Assembly (NCBI RefSeq): GCF_026968045.1
Contig: NZ_JAPVBQ010000001.1
Coordinates: forward strand, 1,501,238-1,565,237
DNA length: 64,000 nucleotides
Source: Modestobacter sp. VKM Ac-2977
GTDB taxonomy: Bacteria; Actinomycetota; Actinomycetes; Mycobacteriales; Geodermatophilaceae
Direction of reading: 5' to 3'
Part shown: in pieces, positions 9,084 to 18,207 of the stretch
Layout: every line of letters begins with the position of its first letter
Numbering within the stretch: position 1 is the first letter of the stretch
Notes under the pieces: generated by a model
Seen by the model: only the letters and a program-made list of their open reading frames with translations
The model's database searches: none
What the model was told of the DNA's origin: nothing
Position numbers and translations under genes: made by a program

Positions 9084-9124
9084 GCTCGCGCCGGGCGAGC
9101 GGCCGGACGGTGTTTCCCGGCCGC
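9084..9124. terminator. Two overlapping stem-loops after the SLC13 gene
   Basis: GCTCGC/GCGAGC (9084-9100, 5-nt loop) and GCGGCCGG/CCGGCCGC (9099-9124, 10-nt loop) follow the stop codon directly. There is no long T tract, as is common for actinobacterial terminators. Because they share bases only one can form at a time. Confidence 0.5.
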
Positions 9125-9202
9125 CGGTCGTTGGGCACGGTGCGCCGGGGCACGTGACCGGCGCGTCGTCCCACGCCAGCCGAGCCGGGCGAGGAGGGCA
9201 CC

Positions 9203-10408
9203 GTGGAGGACCTGCACCTGGGGTACGCGCTGGTCGGCAGCCTGGCGGTGGCCCTGGCCGCGCTGTCCAGCAAGATGCGCGACCTGCCGTTCAGCGAGCC
9301 GTTGCTGGCGCTGCTGCTCGGGGTGGTCGTCGGCCCGCAGGTCCTCGGGCTGGTCGAGGTGAGCGACGCGCTCCGCACGCCGCTGGTGCACGAGATGGCC
9401 CGGGTGCTGCTGGCGATCTCACTGATCGGGGTCGCGCTGCGCTTCCCGGTGCGCCGGCTGCGCCCGGTGATCACCCCGACGACGGTGCTGGTGACGGTGG
9501 GGATGCTCGGGATGGCCGCGCTCTCGGCCGGGCTGGCCTGGCTGGTGCTCGGCGTCCCGCTGGCGCTGGCCGTGCTCATCGGTGTCTGCATCACGCCGAC
9601 CGACCCGGTGCTCGCCTCCAGCGTGGTCACCGGGAAGCCGGCCGAGGAGCACCTCCCGGCCCGCACCCGGCAGTTGCTGTCGGAGGAGTCGGGCGCGAAC
9701 GACGGGCTGGCCCTGCCGTTGGTACTGCTCGGGATCGCCCTCGTGCTCGGGGACTCGCTCGGGCACGCCGCCCTCGACGGCCTCTACCAGGTCGTCGTCG
9801 CCGTCGTCATCGGGATCGTGGTCGGCCTGGTCGCCGGCCGCGCCATGAGCTTCGCGCAGAGCCGCTCCGACGTCGACGAGGGCCCGTCGCTGATCTTCAC
9901 CCTGGTGCTGGCGGTCGCGGTGCTCGGCATCGCCCGGGTCGCCAACTCCGACGGCATCCTGTCGGTGTTCGTCGCGGGGCTCGCCTACAACTTCGCCGTC
10001 GCCCAGGACGAGGTCGGCCCGCAGAACACCATCGACGAGGGCGTGAACCGGTACGTGGTGCTCCCGTTGTTCCTGCTGCTCGGCGTCCTGCTGCCCTGGT
10101 CGGAGTGGGCCGAGCTCGGCTGGGCAGCCGTGGTGCTGCCGGTGGCCGTCCTGCTGCTGCGGCGCCTGCCCGTGCTGCTGGCGCTGGCCCGCCCGCTGGG
10201 GCTGAAGCTGCGGGACGCGGTCTTCCTGGGCTGGTTCGGGCCGATCGGCGTCAGCGCGCTCTTCTACCTGACCCTCAGCGAGGAGCACGGCGTGACCGAC
10301 CCCCGGCTGTGGGCGGCCGGCACGCTGGTGGTCGCGGCGAGCACGCTCGCGCACGGGGTCAGCTCCGCGCCCGGCCGCCGGCTGTACCGCCGGGCCGCAG
10401 GCACCTGA
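9203..10408 (+). CDS. CPA1 family cation:proton antiporter (NhaP-like)
   Basis: A 401-residue protein with about 12 membrane segments and the CPA1 ion-binding features: ITPTDPVLA (unwound TM4 region) and the ESGANDG motif (TM5 Asn-Asp pair), plus DEGVNRYVVLPLFLLLG near TM10. It would exchange Na+ or K+ for protons for pH and salt homeostasis. GTG at 9203 has GGAGGGCACC just upstream. It follows the SLC13 symporter on the same strand with 119 bp containing terminator-like hairpins between them, so co-transcription is doubtful, but both genes deal with sodium. Confidence 0.88.
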   Translation: MEDLHLGYALVGSLAVALAALSSKMRDLPFSEPLLALLLGVVVGPQVLGLVEVSDALRTPLVHEMARVLLAISLIGVALRFPVRRLRPVITPTTVLVTVGMLGMAALSAGLAWLVLGVPLALAVLIGVCITPTDPVLASSVVTGKPAEEHLPARTRQLLSEESGANDGLALPLVLLGIALVLGDSLGHAALDGLYQVVVAVVIGIVVGLVAGRAMSFAQSRSDVDEGPSLIFTLVLAVAVLGIARVANSDGILSVFVAGLAYNFAVAQDEVGPQNTIDEGVNRYVVLPLFLLLGVLLPWSEWAELGWAAVVLPVAVLLLRRLPVLLALARPLGLKLRDAVFLGWFGPIGVSALFYLTLSEEHGVTDPRLWAAGTLVVAASTLAHGVSSAPGRRLYRRAAGT

Positions 10409-10455
10409 CCGGCGCTCGCCGTGCGGTTGATCACCACTGACGGTAGGCATGCGCC

Positions 10456-11505
10456 ATGACGGTGATCGGCTTCCACAACTCCCACGAGCAGGTGCACCCC
10501 AGCGACCTGCTCCGCGCGGTGCAGCACGCCGAGCAGGTGGGCTTCACCGCCGCCATGTGCTCCGACCACCTCGAGCCCTGGAACCCCCGGCAGGGTCAGT
10601 CCGGTTTCGCCTGGTCCTGGCTGGGCGCGGCGCTGGCCACCACCGGGCTGCCCTTCGGGGCGGTCAACGCCCCCGGCCAGCGGTACCACCCGGTGATCGT
10701 GGCCCAGGCGATCGCCACCCTGGGCGCGATGTTCCCCGGCCGGTTCTGGGTCGCGCTCGGCTCCGGTGAGGCGATGAACGAGCACGTCACCGGGCACGTC
10801 TGGCCGCGCAAGGAGCTGCGCGACGCCCGGCTGCGCGAGTGCGTCGACATCATCCGCGCGCTGCTGGCCGGGGAGGAGGTCAGCCACGACGGGCTGGTCA
10901 CCGTCGACCGGGCGCGCATCTGGACGCTGCCGGAGCAGCAGCCGGCGCTCATCGCCCCGGCCGTCTCGGCGCGGACCGCCGCCCGGCACGCGGAGTGGGC
11001 CGACGGGCTGGTCACCATCAACCAGCCGCACGACGTGCTGCGCGAGGTCATCGCCGCCTACCGGGACGCCGGCGGGCAGGGCCCGCTCACCATCCAGGTG
11101 CACGTCTCCTACGACCCCGACCCGGAGCAGGCCACCGCGATCGCGCACGACCAGTGGCGCAGCAACGTCTTCCCGCCGCCGCTGTGCTGGGACCTGGACA
11201 CGACCGAGGCCTTCGACCTGGCCAGTCAGCACGTGCGGCCCGAGGACATGGGGACGAGCGTGCGCATCTCCAGCGACCTCGGCCAGCACGCGGCCTGGCT
11301 CGCCGAGTACGTCGACCTCGGGTTCGACCAGGTGTACCTGCACCACGTGGGCAAGGAGCAGCTGCCGTTCCTGGACGCCTTCGGTGAGCACGTGCTGCCC
11401 CAGCTGGACGTCACCGCACCGGCCCCCGCGGTGGCGATCGACCCGCCCGGCCCACCCCAGCCCCGCCGTCCGGCGCAGGCGCCCGAGCCCGCCGTCCTGG
11501 ACTGA
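10456..11505 (+). CDS. TIGR03885-type LLM class flavin oxidoreductase
   Basis: A 349-residue luciferase-like (TIM-barrel) oxidoreductase. Conserved stretches include CSDHLEPW (N-terminal), GRFWVALGSGEAMNEHVTG and ARHAEWADGLVTI. The G-S-G-E-A-x-N-E motif is characteristic of the F420/FMN LLM group; the family TIGR03885 is described as probably FMN- rather than F420-dependent. The C-terminal 30 residues are proline-rich and probably disordered. It ends 10 bp before the GH13 gene, so the two form an operon. Families of this kind are often found beside such amylase-like proteins, which suggests a functional link that is still unexplained. Confidence 0.8.
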   Translation: MTVIGFHNSHEQVHPSDLLRAVQHAEQVGFTAAMCSDHLEPWNPRQGQSGFAWSWLGAALATTGLPFGAVNAPGQRYHPVIVAQAIATLGAMFPGRFWVALGSGEAMNEHVTGHVWPRKELRDARLRECVDIIRALLAGEEVSHDGLVTVDRARIWTLPEQQPALIAPAVSARTAARHAEWADGLVTINQPHDVLREVIAAYRDAGGQGPLTIQVHVSYDPDPEQATAIAHDQWRSNVFPPPLCWDLDTTEAFDLASQHVRPEDMGTSVRISSDLGQHAAWLAEYVDLGFDQVYLHHVGKEQLPFLDAFGEHVLPQLDVTAPAPAVAIDPPGPPQPRRPAQAPEPAVLD

Positions 11506-11515
11506 GGAGAGACCG

Positions 11516-13195
11516 ATGCGGATCACCGACACGTCGGACCTGTGGTGGAAGAACGCCGTCGTCTACTGCCTGGACGTCGAGACGTACATGGACTGGGACG
11601 CCGACGGGGTCGGGGACCTCGAGGGGCTGGCCCAGCGCCTGGACCACCTGGCCGACCTGGGCATCACCTGCCTGTGGCTGATGCCCTTCTACCCGACCGC
11701 CGGCCGCGACGACGGCTACGACATCACCGACTACTACGCGGTCGACCCCCGGCTGGGCACCCTCGGTGACCTGGTCGAGGTGATCCGGACGGCGAAGGAC
11801 CGCGGCATGCGGGTCATCGCCGATCTGGTCGTCAACCACACCTCCGACCAGCACCCGTGGTTCCAGTCGGCCAAGGCCGGCAAGGACTCCCCGTACCGCG
11901 ACTTCTACGTCTGGCGGGGCGACGAGCCGCCGGACACCAGCGACCAGGTGGTCTTCCCCGACGCCGAGGAAGGCATCTGGACGCAGAGCCGGGAGACGGG
12001 GGAGTGGTACATGCACCGCTTCTACGCCGAGCAGCCCGACCTGGACGTCACCAACCCCCGGGTGCGCGACGAGATCGCCAAGATCATGGGCTTCTGGCTG
12101 GAGCTGGGCCTCTCCGGCTTCCGGGTCGACGCGGTCCCGTTCCTGCTGGAGAAGACCGGCGTGGACGACGACTCCGCCGCGCACTTCCCCGACCCGCACG
12201 CCTACCTGCGCGCGCTGCGCGCGTTCCTCGGCCGGCGGACCGGCTCCGGCGTGCTGCTGGGCGAGGTGAACCTGCCGTTCGAGCAGCAGGCCGAGTTCTT
12301 CGGCGGGCAGGACGGCGACGAGCTGACCGTGCAGTTCGACTTCAACACCATGCAGCAGATGTACCTCTCCCTCGCCCGCGCCGACGCCGGTCCGCTCGCC
12401 GCCTCGCTGGCCGCCCGCCCGGGGATCGCCCCGGACAGCCAGTGGGGCACGTTCGTCCGCAACCACGACGAGCTGACCCTGGACAAGCTGAACGACGACG
12501 AGCGGGCCGAGGTGTTCGCCGCCTTCGGCCCGGAGGAGGAGATGCAGGTCTACGACCGGGGCCTGATCCGCCGGCTGCCGCCGATGCTGGCCGGCGACCC
12601 GCGGCGGGTCCGGATGGTCTACAGCCTGCTGTTCTCCCTCCCCGGCACCCCGGTGCTGTTCTACGGCGAGGAGATCGGGATGGGGGAGGACCTCTCGGCC
12701 GGCAGCCGGTTGTCGGTGCGCACCCCGATGCAGTGGACCGGCGGGGCCAACGGCGGCTTCTCCGAGGCGCCGGCCGACCAGCTGACCCGGCCGGTCGTCG
12801 ACGGCGGCTACGCCCCCGAGTTCGTCAACGTCGCCGACCAGCGCCGTGACCCGGACTCGCTGCTGTCGTTCATGAAGCTGCTCATCCGGCGCTACCGCGA
12901 GTCCCCGGAGCTCGGCTGGGGCGGCTTCCAGCTGGTGGACCAGCCGCACGCCGCCGTCCTGGCGCACCTGTGCACCTGGGACGACGGGGCGCTGCTGGCC
13001 GTGCACAACCTCGGCCCGGACCCCCTGTCGGTGCCGCTCACGGTGCCCGGCTGCGGAGCCGGTCACCGGCTCGAGGACCTGCTCACCGCCGGCGGCGAGC
13101 AGCTCGCGGAGGACGGTTCGGTCGAGCTGGCGCTGGAGGGCTACGGGTACCGCTGGCTGCGCGTGGTCGCGGAGGACAGCCGGCGGCTGCTGTAA
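11516..13195 (+). CDS. GH13 alpha-amylase family protein, trehalose synthase-like
   Basis: A 559-residue glycoside hydrolase family 13 enzyme with all four conserved regions: DLVVNHTS, GFRVDAVPF (nucleophile Asp), LLGEVNLP (acid/base Glu) and FVRNHDEL (transition-state Asp). The sequence resembles trehalose synthase (maltose to trehalose isomerase; for example RTPMQWTGGANGGFS) but there is no fused maltokinase domain. ATG at 11516 follows TGAGGAGAGACCG. It is translated from the same message as the LLM oxidoreductase. The substrate is a maltose- or trehalose-type glucoside by homology, unproven. Confidence 0.85.
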   Translation: MRITDTSDLWWKNAVVYCLDVETYMDWDADGVGDLEGLAQRLDHLADLGITCLWLMPFYPTAGRDDGYDITDYYAVDPRLGTLGDLVEVIRTAKDRGMRVIADLVVNHTSDQHPWFQSAKAGKDSPYRDFYVWRGDEPPDTSDQVVFPDAEEGIWTQSRETGEWYMHRFYAEQPDLDVTNPRVRDEIAKIMGFWLELGLSGFRVDAVPFLLEKTGVDDDSAAHFPDPHAYLRALRAFLGRRTGSGVLLGEVNLPFEQQAEFFGGQDGDELTVQFDFNTMQQMYLSLARADAGPLAASLAARPGIAPDSQWGTFVRNHDELTLDKLNDDERAEVFAAFGPEEEMQVYDRGLIRRLPPMLAGDPRRVRMVYSLLFSLPGTPVLFYGEEIGMGEDLSAGSRLSVRTPMQWTGGANGGFSEAPADQLTRPVVDGGYAPEFVNVADQRRDPDSLLSFMKLLIRRYRESPELGWGGFQLVDQPHAAVLAHLCTWDDGALLAVHNLGPDPLSVPLTVPGCGAGHRLEDLLTAGGEQLAEDGSVELALEGYGYRWLRVVAEDSRRLL

Positions 13196-13223
13196 CTGAC
13201 GCTGTGCCGGCGGAGCTGACGCT

Positions 13224-13251
13224 GTGACCCCGGGGGACCACGGTGGGTCAC
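13224..13251. terminator. Stem-loop after GH13 gene
   Basis: GTGACCC (13224-13230) pairs with GGGTCAC (13245-13251) across a 14-nt loop, 28 bp after the stop. A short direct repeat, CTGACGCTGTG, precedes it twice (about 13196 and 13217). No T tract. Confidence 0.45.
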
Positions 13252-13351
13252 TCCCCGCCGGTGTCCCGCGCGTCCCGCGCGCCACACCCGAGCACCTGCG
13301 CCGCTTCGTCGCAGGGCACACCTAGCGTCCGCACCCGAGGTGATCACACAG

Positions 13352-13984
13352 ATGAGCGACGAGCAGGACGTGCTGGCGGCCGGACCGGTCGAGCAGGACG
13401 GACGACGGACGGACACCGGGTCGACGGCGGCGGTGGTGCCCGGCCAGCGGACGCAGGGCGAGCCGGGACCGGCCGTGCCGGAGACCCCGGACGAGGCGCC
13501 CCAGGGCGCGCCGGTCGAGGCGGCTGCCGCGGCGGAGCCGGAGCAGCGGGAGGAATCGGCCACCGAACCACCGGCTCCTCCCCACCCGACCGCTCCGGTC
13601 GGCTTCCGGCCCCGGCCGCGACTGCCCCGGCGCGGCGGACCGATGGTGCGGATGGGCCCCTGGGCGCCGGTGGCCGGCGCCGGGATCGGCCTGCTGCTCG
13701 GTCTCATCGTGGTGCTGTTCCTGGCGCCGGCGGTGGACACCTTCGACCAGCGGCTGTCCCTGGTGTTCGTCGTCCTCGGGCTGACGCTGCTGGGCGCAGG
13801 CGGCACCCTCCTGGCCGACGAGGTGCGGCTGCTCCGCCGCGGCGCCCAGGCCGCCGAGGTGCGGGCCTCGAACGCGGGGGTGATCGCCGGCCTGCTCAAC
13901 GGTCTCACCCCGGCCCGGCTGCTGATCACCGCCAGCGCGTTCGTGCTGCTGCTGAGCGCCTACGTCACCAACGGCGGGGTCTGA
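13352..13984 (+). CDS. Hypothetical membrane protein with disordered acidic N-terminus
   Basis: A 210-residue protein not recognised as a named family. The first about 90 residues are rich in Glu, Pro and Ala and likely disordered; then a basic patch (RPRPRLPRRGG) precedes three hydrophobic segments (about residues 105-130, 140-160, 185-205). ATG at 13352 is preferred because GAGGTGATC lies 7-10 bases upstream; a GTG four codons earlier is the alternative. It stands alone between two stem-loops, with its partner gene convergent. A cytoplasmic-tail membrane protein is all that can be said. Confidence 0.65.
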   Translation: MSDEQDVLAAGPVEQDGRRTDTGSTAAVVPGQRTQGEPGPAVPETPDEAPQGAPVEAAAAAEPEQREESATEPPAPPHPTAPVGFRPRPRLPRRGGPMVRMGPWAPVAGAGIGLLLGLIVVLFLAPAVDTFDQRLSLVFVVLGLTLLGAGGTLLADEVRLLRRGAQAAEVRASNAGVIAGLLNGLTPARLLITASAFVLLLSAYVTNGGV

Positions 13985-13998
13985 GGCAGGTCGCTGCC

Positions 13999-14027
13999 GC
14001 CGGTCAGCTCTGCCCCCGCTGACCGGC
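13999..14027. terminator. Bidirectional stem-loop between convergent genes
   Basis: GCCGGTCAGC (13999-14008) pairs perfectly with GCTGACCGGC (14018-14027) over a 9-nt loop. It lies between the stop of the membrane protein gene and the stop of the GAF-ANTAR gene, so it can serve both strands. Confidence 0.6.
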
Positions 14028-14065
14028 TCGGCTCTCGCCCAGGTCGGGCGCTCCGGCCGGACCGC

Positions 14066-14812
14066 TCAGGAACTGGTGCCCGCGGTCCGCAGCTCGGCCA
14101 GGGACAGCCGACCGGTCACGAGGTCGTCGGCGAGGTCGTCCACGACCCGGCCGGTGCTGAAGGCGTGCGCCCGGAGCACGGCCAGGGCGTCGGCGGTGTC
14201 CAGCCCCAGGGCCACGTTCACCATGCCGGTCGCCTGCCAGACCCGGGCGCGGCTGGCGGCGTCCGGCCCGTCCCACCAGCCGCGTTGCGCCCCCGTCGCC
14301 GGGGCGCTGGCCACGGTGGCCGCCATCGCCCGGGTCAGCGCCTCGGTCACCTGTACGACGTCGTCCCGGTCGGTGGCCGGCAGTGCGGCCGGCTCTCGCA
14401 CCCAGAGGTCGAGGACGACCAGGGGCCCCAGCGGCGGTGGCAGTGGCACCGACAGGACGCCGCGGAACGGCGTCTCGCCGACCAGCGAGGCGTGCAGCTC
14501 CGGCCAGTTCCGGGCGATGTCCGCCGCGTCGAAGGCGATGACGCGGCCGTCGTCGTGCGCGCGCAGGCACGGGCCGGCCCCGTGGGTGAACTGCAGGCGC
14601 TCGGCCAGGGAGGCGGCCGGGTCGCTCGCGCCGATCGGCATCCGCCGGCCGTGCACGTCGTGGACGCTCAGCCCCGCGCCGTCGATCGGGAGGGCGGCGA
14701 CGCACGCCTGGGTGAGCCGGACCGCGAGCAGCTCCGGCCCCCGCAGCTCGGGCGGGGGCAGTTGACCCAGTGCGGCGGCGAACCGCTGGGCCGCAGGGCT
14801 GGTGCCGGTCAT
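14066..14812 (-). CDS. GAF and ANTAR domain-containing RNA-binding regulator
   Basis: A 248-residue protein with an N-terminal GAF sensor domain (about 20-160; QFTHGAGPCLRAHDDGRVIA is typical) and a C-terminal ANTAR domain (about 185-242: ARVWQATGMVNVALGLDTAD followed by LRAHAFSTGRVVDDLADDLV). ANTAR domains bind paired hairpins in nascent RNA and prevent termination, so this is probably an antiterminator switched by a small ligand or redox state. It is monocistronic, upstream of nothing on its strand except the TauE genes across 78 bp. The target RNA is not evident. Confidence 0.88.
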   Translation of the reverse strand: MTGTSPAAQRFAAALGQLPPPELRGPELLAVRLTQACVAALPIDGAGLSVHDVHGRRMPIGASDPAASLAERLQFTHGAGPCLRAHDDGRVIAFDAADIARNWPELHASLVGETPFRGVLSVPLPPPLGPLVVLDLWVREPAALPATDRDDVVQVTEALTRAMAATVASAPATGAQRGWWDGPDAASRARVWQATGMVNVALGLDTADALAVLRAHAFSTGRVVDDLADDLVTGRLSLAELRTAGTSS

Positions 14813-14890
14813 GACGACTCCTGTCCGAGGGGTGCGGGCGGCGCACCGCCAGCCTGGCGCCCGCAGCCACGGCGCACCACCGGGGAGCGG

Positions 14891-15658
14891 TCAGCCGAAG
14901 GCGTCGAGCCCGAGGTGGACGGCGAGGGCCAGCCCGGCGACCGCGATCAGCCGGCGCAGCAGCGTCTGGGGCACCCGGCGGACCACCCGCGGGCCGAGCC
15001 GGCCGCCGAGCAGGAAGCCGATCGCCAGGGGGAGGGCGGCCAGCCAGGCGACGTCGGCGAAGAAGGCGTAGCCCACCGCGGCCACCCCGTTGGCCAGCCC
15101 CAGGACGACGTTCTTCAGTGCGTTGCTGCGCGGCACGCCCTCGCCGGTGACCAGCAGGTACATCGCCAGCAGCACGACGCCGGCGGCAGCTCCGAAGTAG
15201 CCGGCGTAGACGGAGGCCCCGAAGGTGCCCAGCACCAGGCCCCAATGGTCGCGGTGCCGCTGCCCGGCCGCCGCCCCCTCGGCGGCCAGCTGCCGGGGCG
15301 GGCGCTGGACGAGGATGGCGACCGAGGCCCCGGCGATCAGGAAGGGCACCAGCCGCTCGAAGGCCGTCGCCGGGGTGAGCAGCAGCAGCACCGCACCGGC
15401 GACGCCACCGAGCAGCCCGGCGGCCCCCAGCCGGACCAGCCGGTCCCGTTGGCCGGTCAGCTCCGGCCGGGACGCGCTCACCGCGCCGACGCCGCTGAGC
15501 ACCAGCGCCACGGTGTTGGTCACGTTGGCCGCCACCGGCGACAGGCCCGTGGCCAGCAGCGCGGGGTAGCTGATCAGGGACGCCAGCCCGGCGATGCTGC
15601 CGATCAGCCCGGCACCCAGCCCGGCCAGCACCAGGAGCCCGAACTCCAGGACGCTCAT
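14891..15658 (-). CDS. TauE/SafE family sulfite/anion exporter, copy 1
   Basis: A 255-residue membrane protein with about eight hydrophobic segments and the TauE/SafE repeats (GLIGSIAGLASLISYPALL, NVTNTVALV in the first half, GYFGAAAGV and ALKNVVLGLAN in the second). ATG at 15658 overlaps the TGA of the second TauE gene (ATGA), so the two are translationally coupled. Family members move sulfite, sulfoacetate or related organosulfur anions; the substrate here is unknown. Confidence 0.85.
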   Translation of the reverse strand: MSVLEFGLLVLAGLGAGLIGSIAGLASLISYPALLATGLSPVAANVTNTVALVLSGVGAVSASRPELTGQRDRLVRLGAAGLLGGVAGAVLLLLTPATAFERLVPFLIAGASVAILVQRPPRQLAAEGAAAGQRHRDHWGLVLGTFGASVYAGYFGAAAGVVLLAMYLLVTGEGVPRSNALKNVVLGLANGVAAVGYAFFADVAWLAALPLAIGFLLGGRLGPRVVRRVPQTLLRRLIAVAGLALAVHLGLDAFG

Positions 15659-16443
15659 CGGCGCAGCAGCACCCAGATCGCGATCAGCCCGAGGACCACG
15701 ATCGCCGTCCGCAGCAGCGCAGCGGGCAGCCGTCGTCCGAACGTCGACCCGACGTACCCGCCCACCAGCGCACCGCCGGCCACCAGAGCGGCCGCGCGCC
15801 AGTCGATCCGCTCCGTCGCCACGACCACGTAGGCCAGCGCCGCCACCGCGTTGACGGCGAGGGTCAGCACGTTCTTGATGGCGTTGAGCCGCTGCAACGG
15901 CTCGCGGAGCAGCAACCCGAAGATGCCGATCTGCAGCACCCCCTGGCTGGCGGCGAAGTAGCCGCCGTAGGTGCCGGTCACGTAGGCGCCGGCGAACAGC
16001 CCGGCCAGCCGGCCGGGACCGATCCCCTGCTCCTCCTCGACGGTGCCCGCCCGGGCACGGCGCGCGGCCAGCCGGCGTTGCAGCAGCGGCTGGACGGCGA
16101 CCAGCACGACGGCCAGCCCCACCAGCGCCGGCACGATCGCCTCGAACGCCGAGGCGGGCAGGTGCAGGAGCAGGAACGCGCCGGTGAGGGCGCCGAGCAC
16201 CGACGCCGGGAGCAGCTGCAGCAGCAGTCGGCGCTGACCGTGCAGCTCCCGGCGGTAGCCGATCGCGCCGGTCAGGTTGCCGGGGACCAGGCCCAGGGAG
16301 TTGGTGATGGTCGCGGTCACCGGCGGCAGCCCGACGGCCAGCAGCACGGGGAAGGTGACCAGCGTGCCGGAGCCGACGACGGCGTTGATGCCGCCGGCGG
16401 CCAGCCCGGCGGCGGCCACCGCGACCATCTCCCACGCCGTCAT
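15655..16443 (-). CDS. TauE/SafE family sulfite/anion exporter, copy 2
   Basis: A 262-residue paralogue of the adjacent TauE gene, with GGINAVVGSGTLVTFPVLL and TITNSLGLVPGN in the first repeat and GGYFAASQGV and LNAIKNVLTLAVN in the second. A charged loop (about 125-145) divides the halves. It lies between the diguanylate cyclase gene (55 bp upstream) and TauE copy 1 (4-bp overlap). Coupled paralogues suggest either a heteromeric transporter or divergence after duplication. Confidence 0.86.
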   Translation of the reverse strand: MTAWEMVAVAAAGLAAGGINAVVGSGTLVTFPVLLAVGLPPVTATITNSLGLVPGNLTGAIGYRRELHGQRRLLLQLLPASVLGALTGAFLLLHLPASAFEAIVPALVGLAVVLVAVQPLLQRRLAARRARAGTVEEEQGIGPGRLAGLFAGAYVTGTYGGYFAASQGVLQIGIFGLLLREPLQRLNAIKNVLTLAVNAVAALAYVVVATERIDWRAAALVAGGALVGGYVGSTFGRRLPAALLRTAIVVLGLIAIWVLLRR

Positions 16444-16497
16444 GCCCGCATCGCCGCGAGGGTGTCACAGCGGCCTCGTGTGAGCCCGCGCACGCGG

Positions 16498-18030
16498 TCA
16501 GGCCGGGGTGAGCGCTCCCGCGCTGATCGAGGGCGGGGAGCCGGCGACCCGCACCCGGTTCTTGCCCGCCGCCTTGGCGGCGTACATCGCCAGGTCGGCC
16601 TGCTGCAGCGTGCTGGTCCAGGCGACGCCGGGCAGCACGCACGCGGCGCCCACGCTGGCGCCCACCCGTGCCGTGCCGGCAGCCAGCTGGACCGGCGTGG
16701 AGGCCACCTCGACCAGTCGCCGGCCCAGCGTCTCGGCCTCCCCGGCGTCGGCGGCGTGCACCAGGACGGCGAACTCGTCGCCGCCCAGCCGGGCGCACAG
16801 GCCAGGCGCGCGGACGACGCCGGCCAGTCGTGCGCCCACCGCGCGGAGCAGCTCGTCACCCGCCGCATGCCCCAGCCGGTCGTTGACCAGCTTGAAGTCG
16901 TCGAGGTCGACGAACAGCACCCACGGGTCGCCGTCAGCCTCGGAGGTCGCTGCCGCCAGCGCGGCGGAGAAGGTGCTGCGGTTGGCCAGGCCGGTGAGGG
17001 CGTCGGTGCGCGCCCGCAGCTCCAGCTCGCGGTACGCGCTGGTCGCCCGCACGGCGAGGGCCGCCTGGTTGACCAGCGACTGGACCAGGACGACGCCCTC
17101 CGCGTGCAGCACCCGGCCGCCCAGCAGGAGGTACCTGCCCGGCTCGTCCGGCATCGGGAGGGCCGCCCAGCTGCGCGCCCCGTCGGACGACGCGATGAGC
17201 TGCTGCGGAGCCGTGATGTGTCGGGGTTCGTGCGCGGTGGCGGCAGCGGCCAGGCCCGCTGCGGCCGGGGTGCGGTCGAGGGTGTCGGGCAGCTCTTGGA
17301 CCAGGCCGACGGACCGCTGCACGACCAGGTGCGTCCCGTCGTCCTCGACGACGACCACGGACAGTTCAGGGGTGATCCGGCAGATCTCCTCCGCAGCCTC
17401 CCAGCCACGCTGCCTGATCTGCGCGACGTCGGTGACGCCGAGCAGCTGGGTGGTCAGCCGGGCGAGCGTGGCGTCCCAGGCCTGCGCCTGCCGGTGCTCC
17501 TGGAGCACCGCGGCCAGGTGCCGGGCGACCACGGCGAGCAGAGGCGCGATCGGGAGTGCGCCGAGCAGCGGGGCGGCCGGGGCGGCGCCGGCGTGCCCGG
17601 GGACGACCTCCCACAGCAGGAGCGCGGCGACCAGGCCGGCGCACTGGGCGGCCGTGTAGGCCCAGGTCTCCCACGTGCGGCCGTAGACGGCGCGGAACCA
17701 CAGCGCGGAGAAGGTCACGCCGAGGGCCACCGCGGGCACCGGTGAGGCGAGGGCGAACACGCAGACGGCGACGGCGTCGATGAGGTCCAGGGCGATCGAC
17801 CCGCGGCGCGCCGTGTAGCGGTGCAGCCAGGACGCGAGCAGCGCGGCCACGGACACCGCGACCGCCGTCAGCCGCCAGGTGCCCGCACCCGCCACGGCAC
17901 CGAACGAGGTGAGCACCAGGGAGACGACGGCGCAGGCCCCGAACAGCCAGCGGGTGCGCTCGACCAGGTCGGCGGGGCGACGGAAGACCGACCGGTGCAT
18001 CGCCGGCCGCGTCGCCGGGAGTGGGGGCAT
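16498..18030 (-). CDS. Membrane-anchored GAF-GGDEF diguanylate cyclase
   Basis: A 510-residue protein with about five or six membrane segments (30-185), a GAF-like sensor segment (about 195-335) and a C-terminal GGDEF domain (about 345-500) in which GGDEF is intact at 416-420 (RLGGDEFAVLV), as is DLDDFKLVND. It should make c-di-GMP from two GTP. The inhibitory I-site position reads RAPG instead of RxxD, so product feedback is probably absent. Start ATG at 18030; the downstream TauE genes follow on the same strand. Confidence 0.87.
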   Translation of the reverse strand: MPPLPATRPAMHRSVFRRPADLVERTRWLFGACAVVSLVLTSFGAVAGAGTWRLTAVAVSVAALLASWLHRYTARRGSIALDLIDAVAVCVFALASPVPAVALGVTFSALWFRAVYGRTWETWAYTAAQCAGLVAALLLWEVVPGHAGAAPAAPLLGALPIAPLLAVVARHLAAVLQEHRQAQAWDATLARLTTQLLGVTDVAQIRQRGWEAAEEICRITPELSVVVVEDDGTHLVVQRSVGLVQELPDTLDRTPAAAGLAAAATAHEPRHITAPQQLIASSDGARSWAALPMPDEPGRYLLLGGRVLHAEGVVLVQSLVNQAALAVRATSAYRELELRARTDALTGLANRSTFSAALAAATSEADGDPWVLFVDLDDFKLVNDRLGHAAGDELLRAVGARLAGVVRAPGLCARLGGDEFAVLVHAADAGEAETLGRRLVEVASTPVQLAAGTARVGASVGAACVLPGVAWTSTLQQADLAMYAAKAAGKNRVRVAGSPPSISAGALTPA

Positions 18031-18207
18031 GTCGGTCCTCGTCCTCGGGCCCGGCTCTGCTCGCCGGTGCGTCCACCCAGGTCTTCGGCGTCCCGGGGCG
18101 GGACCTGGATCCCCCGATCGGGTCGCCCGCGCCCTCGGTGCGGCGCCGGCCGCCGGCCCCGAGCACCGGCATGGACATCGTCCGCGCGGCTGAGGAGAGT
18201 GCGAGTC

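Noticed and set aside
10409-10455. SigB-like promoter before the LLM gene (GGTTG and GGTAG)
   Set aside because: The spacer is only about 11-12 bp, too short for a SigB/SigF promoter.
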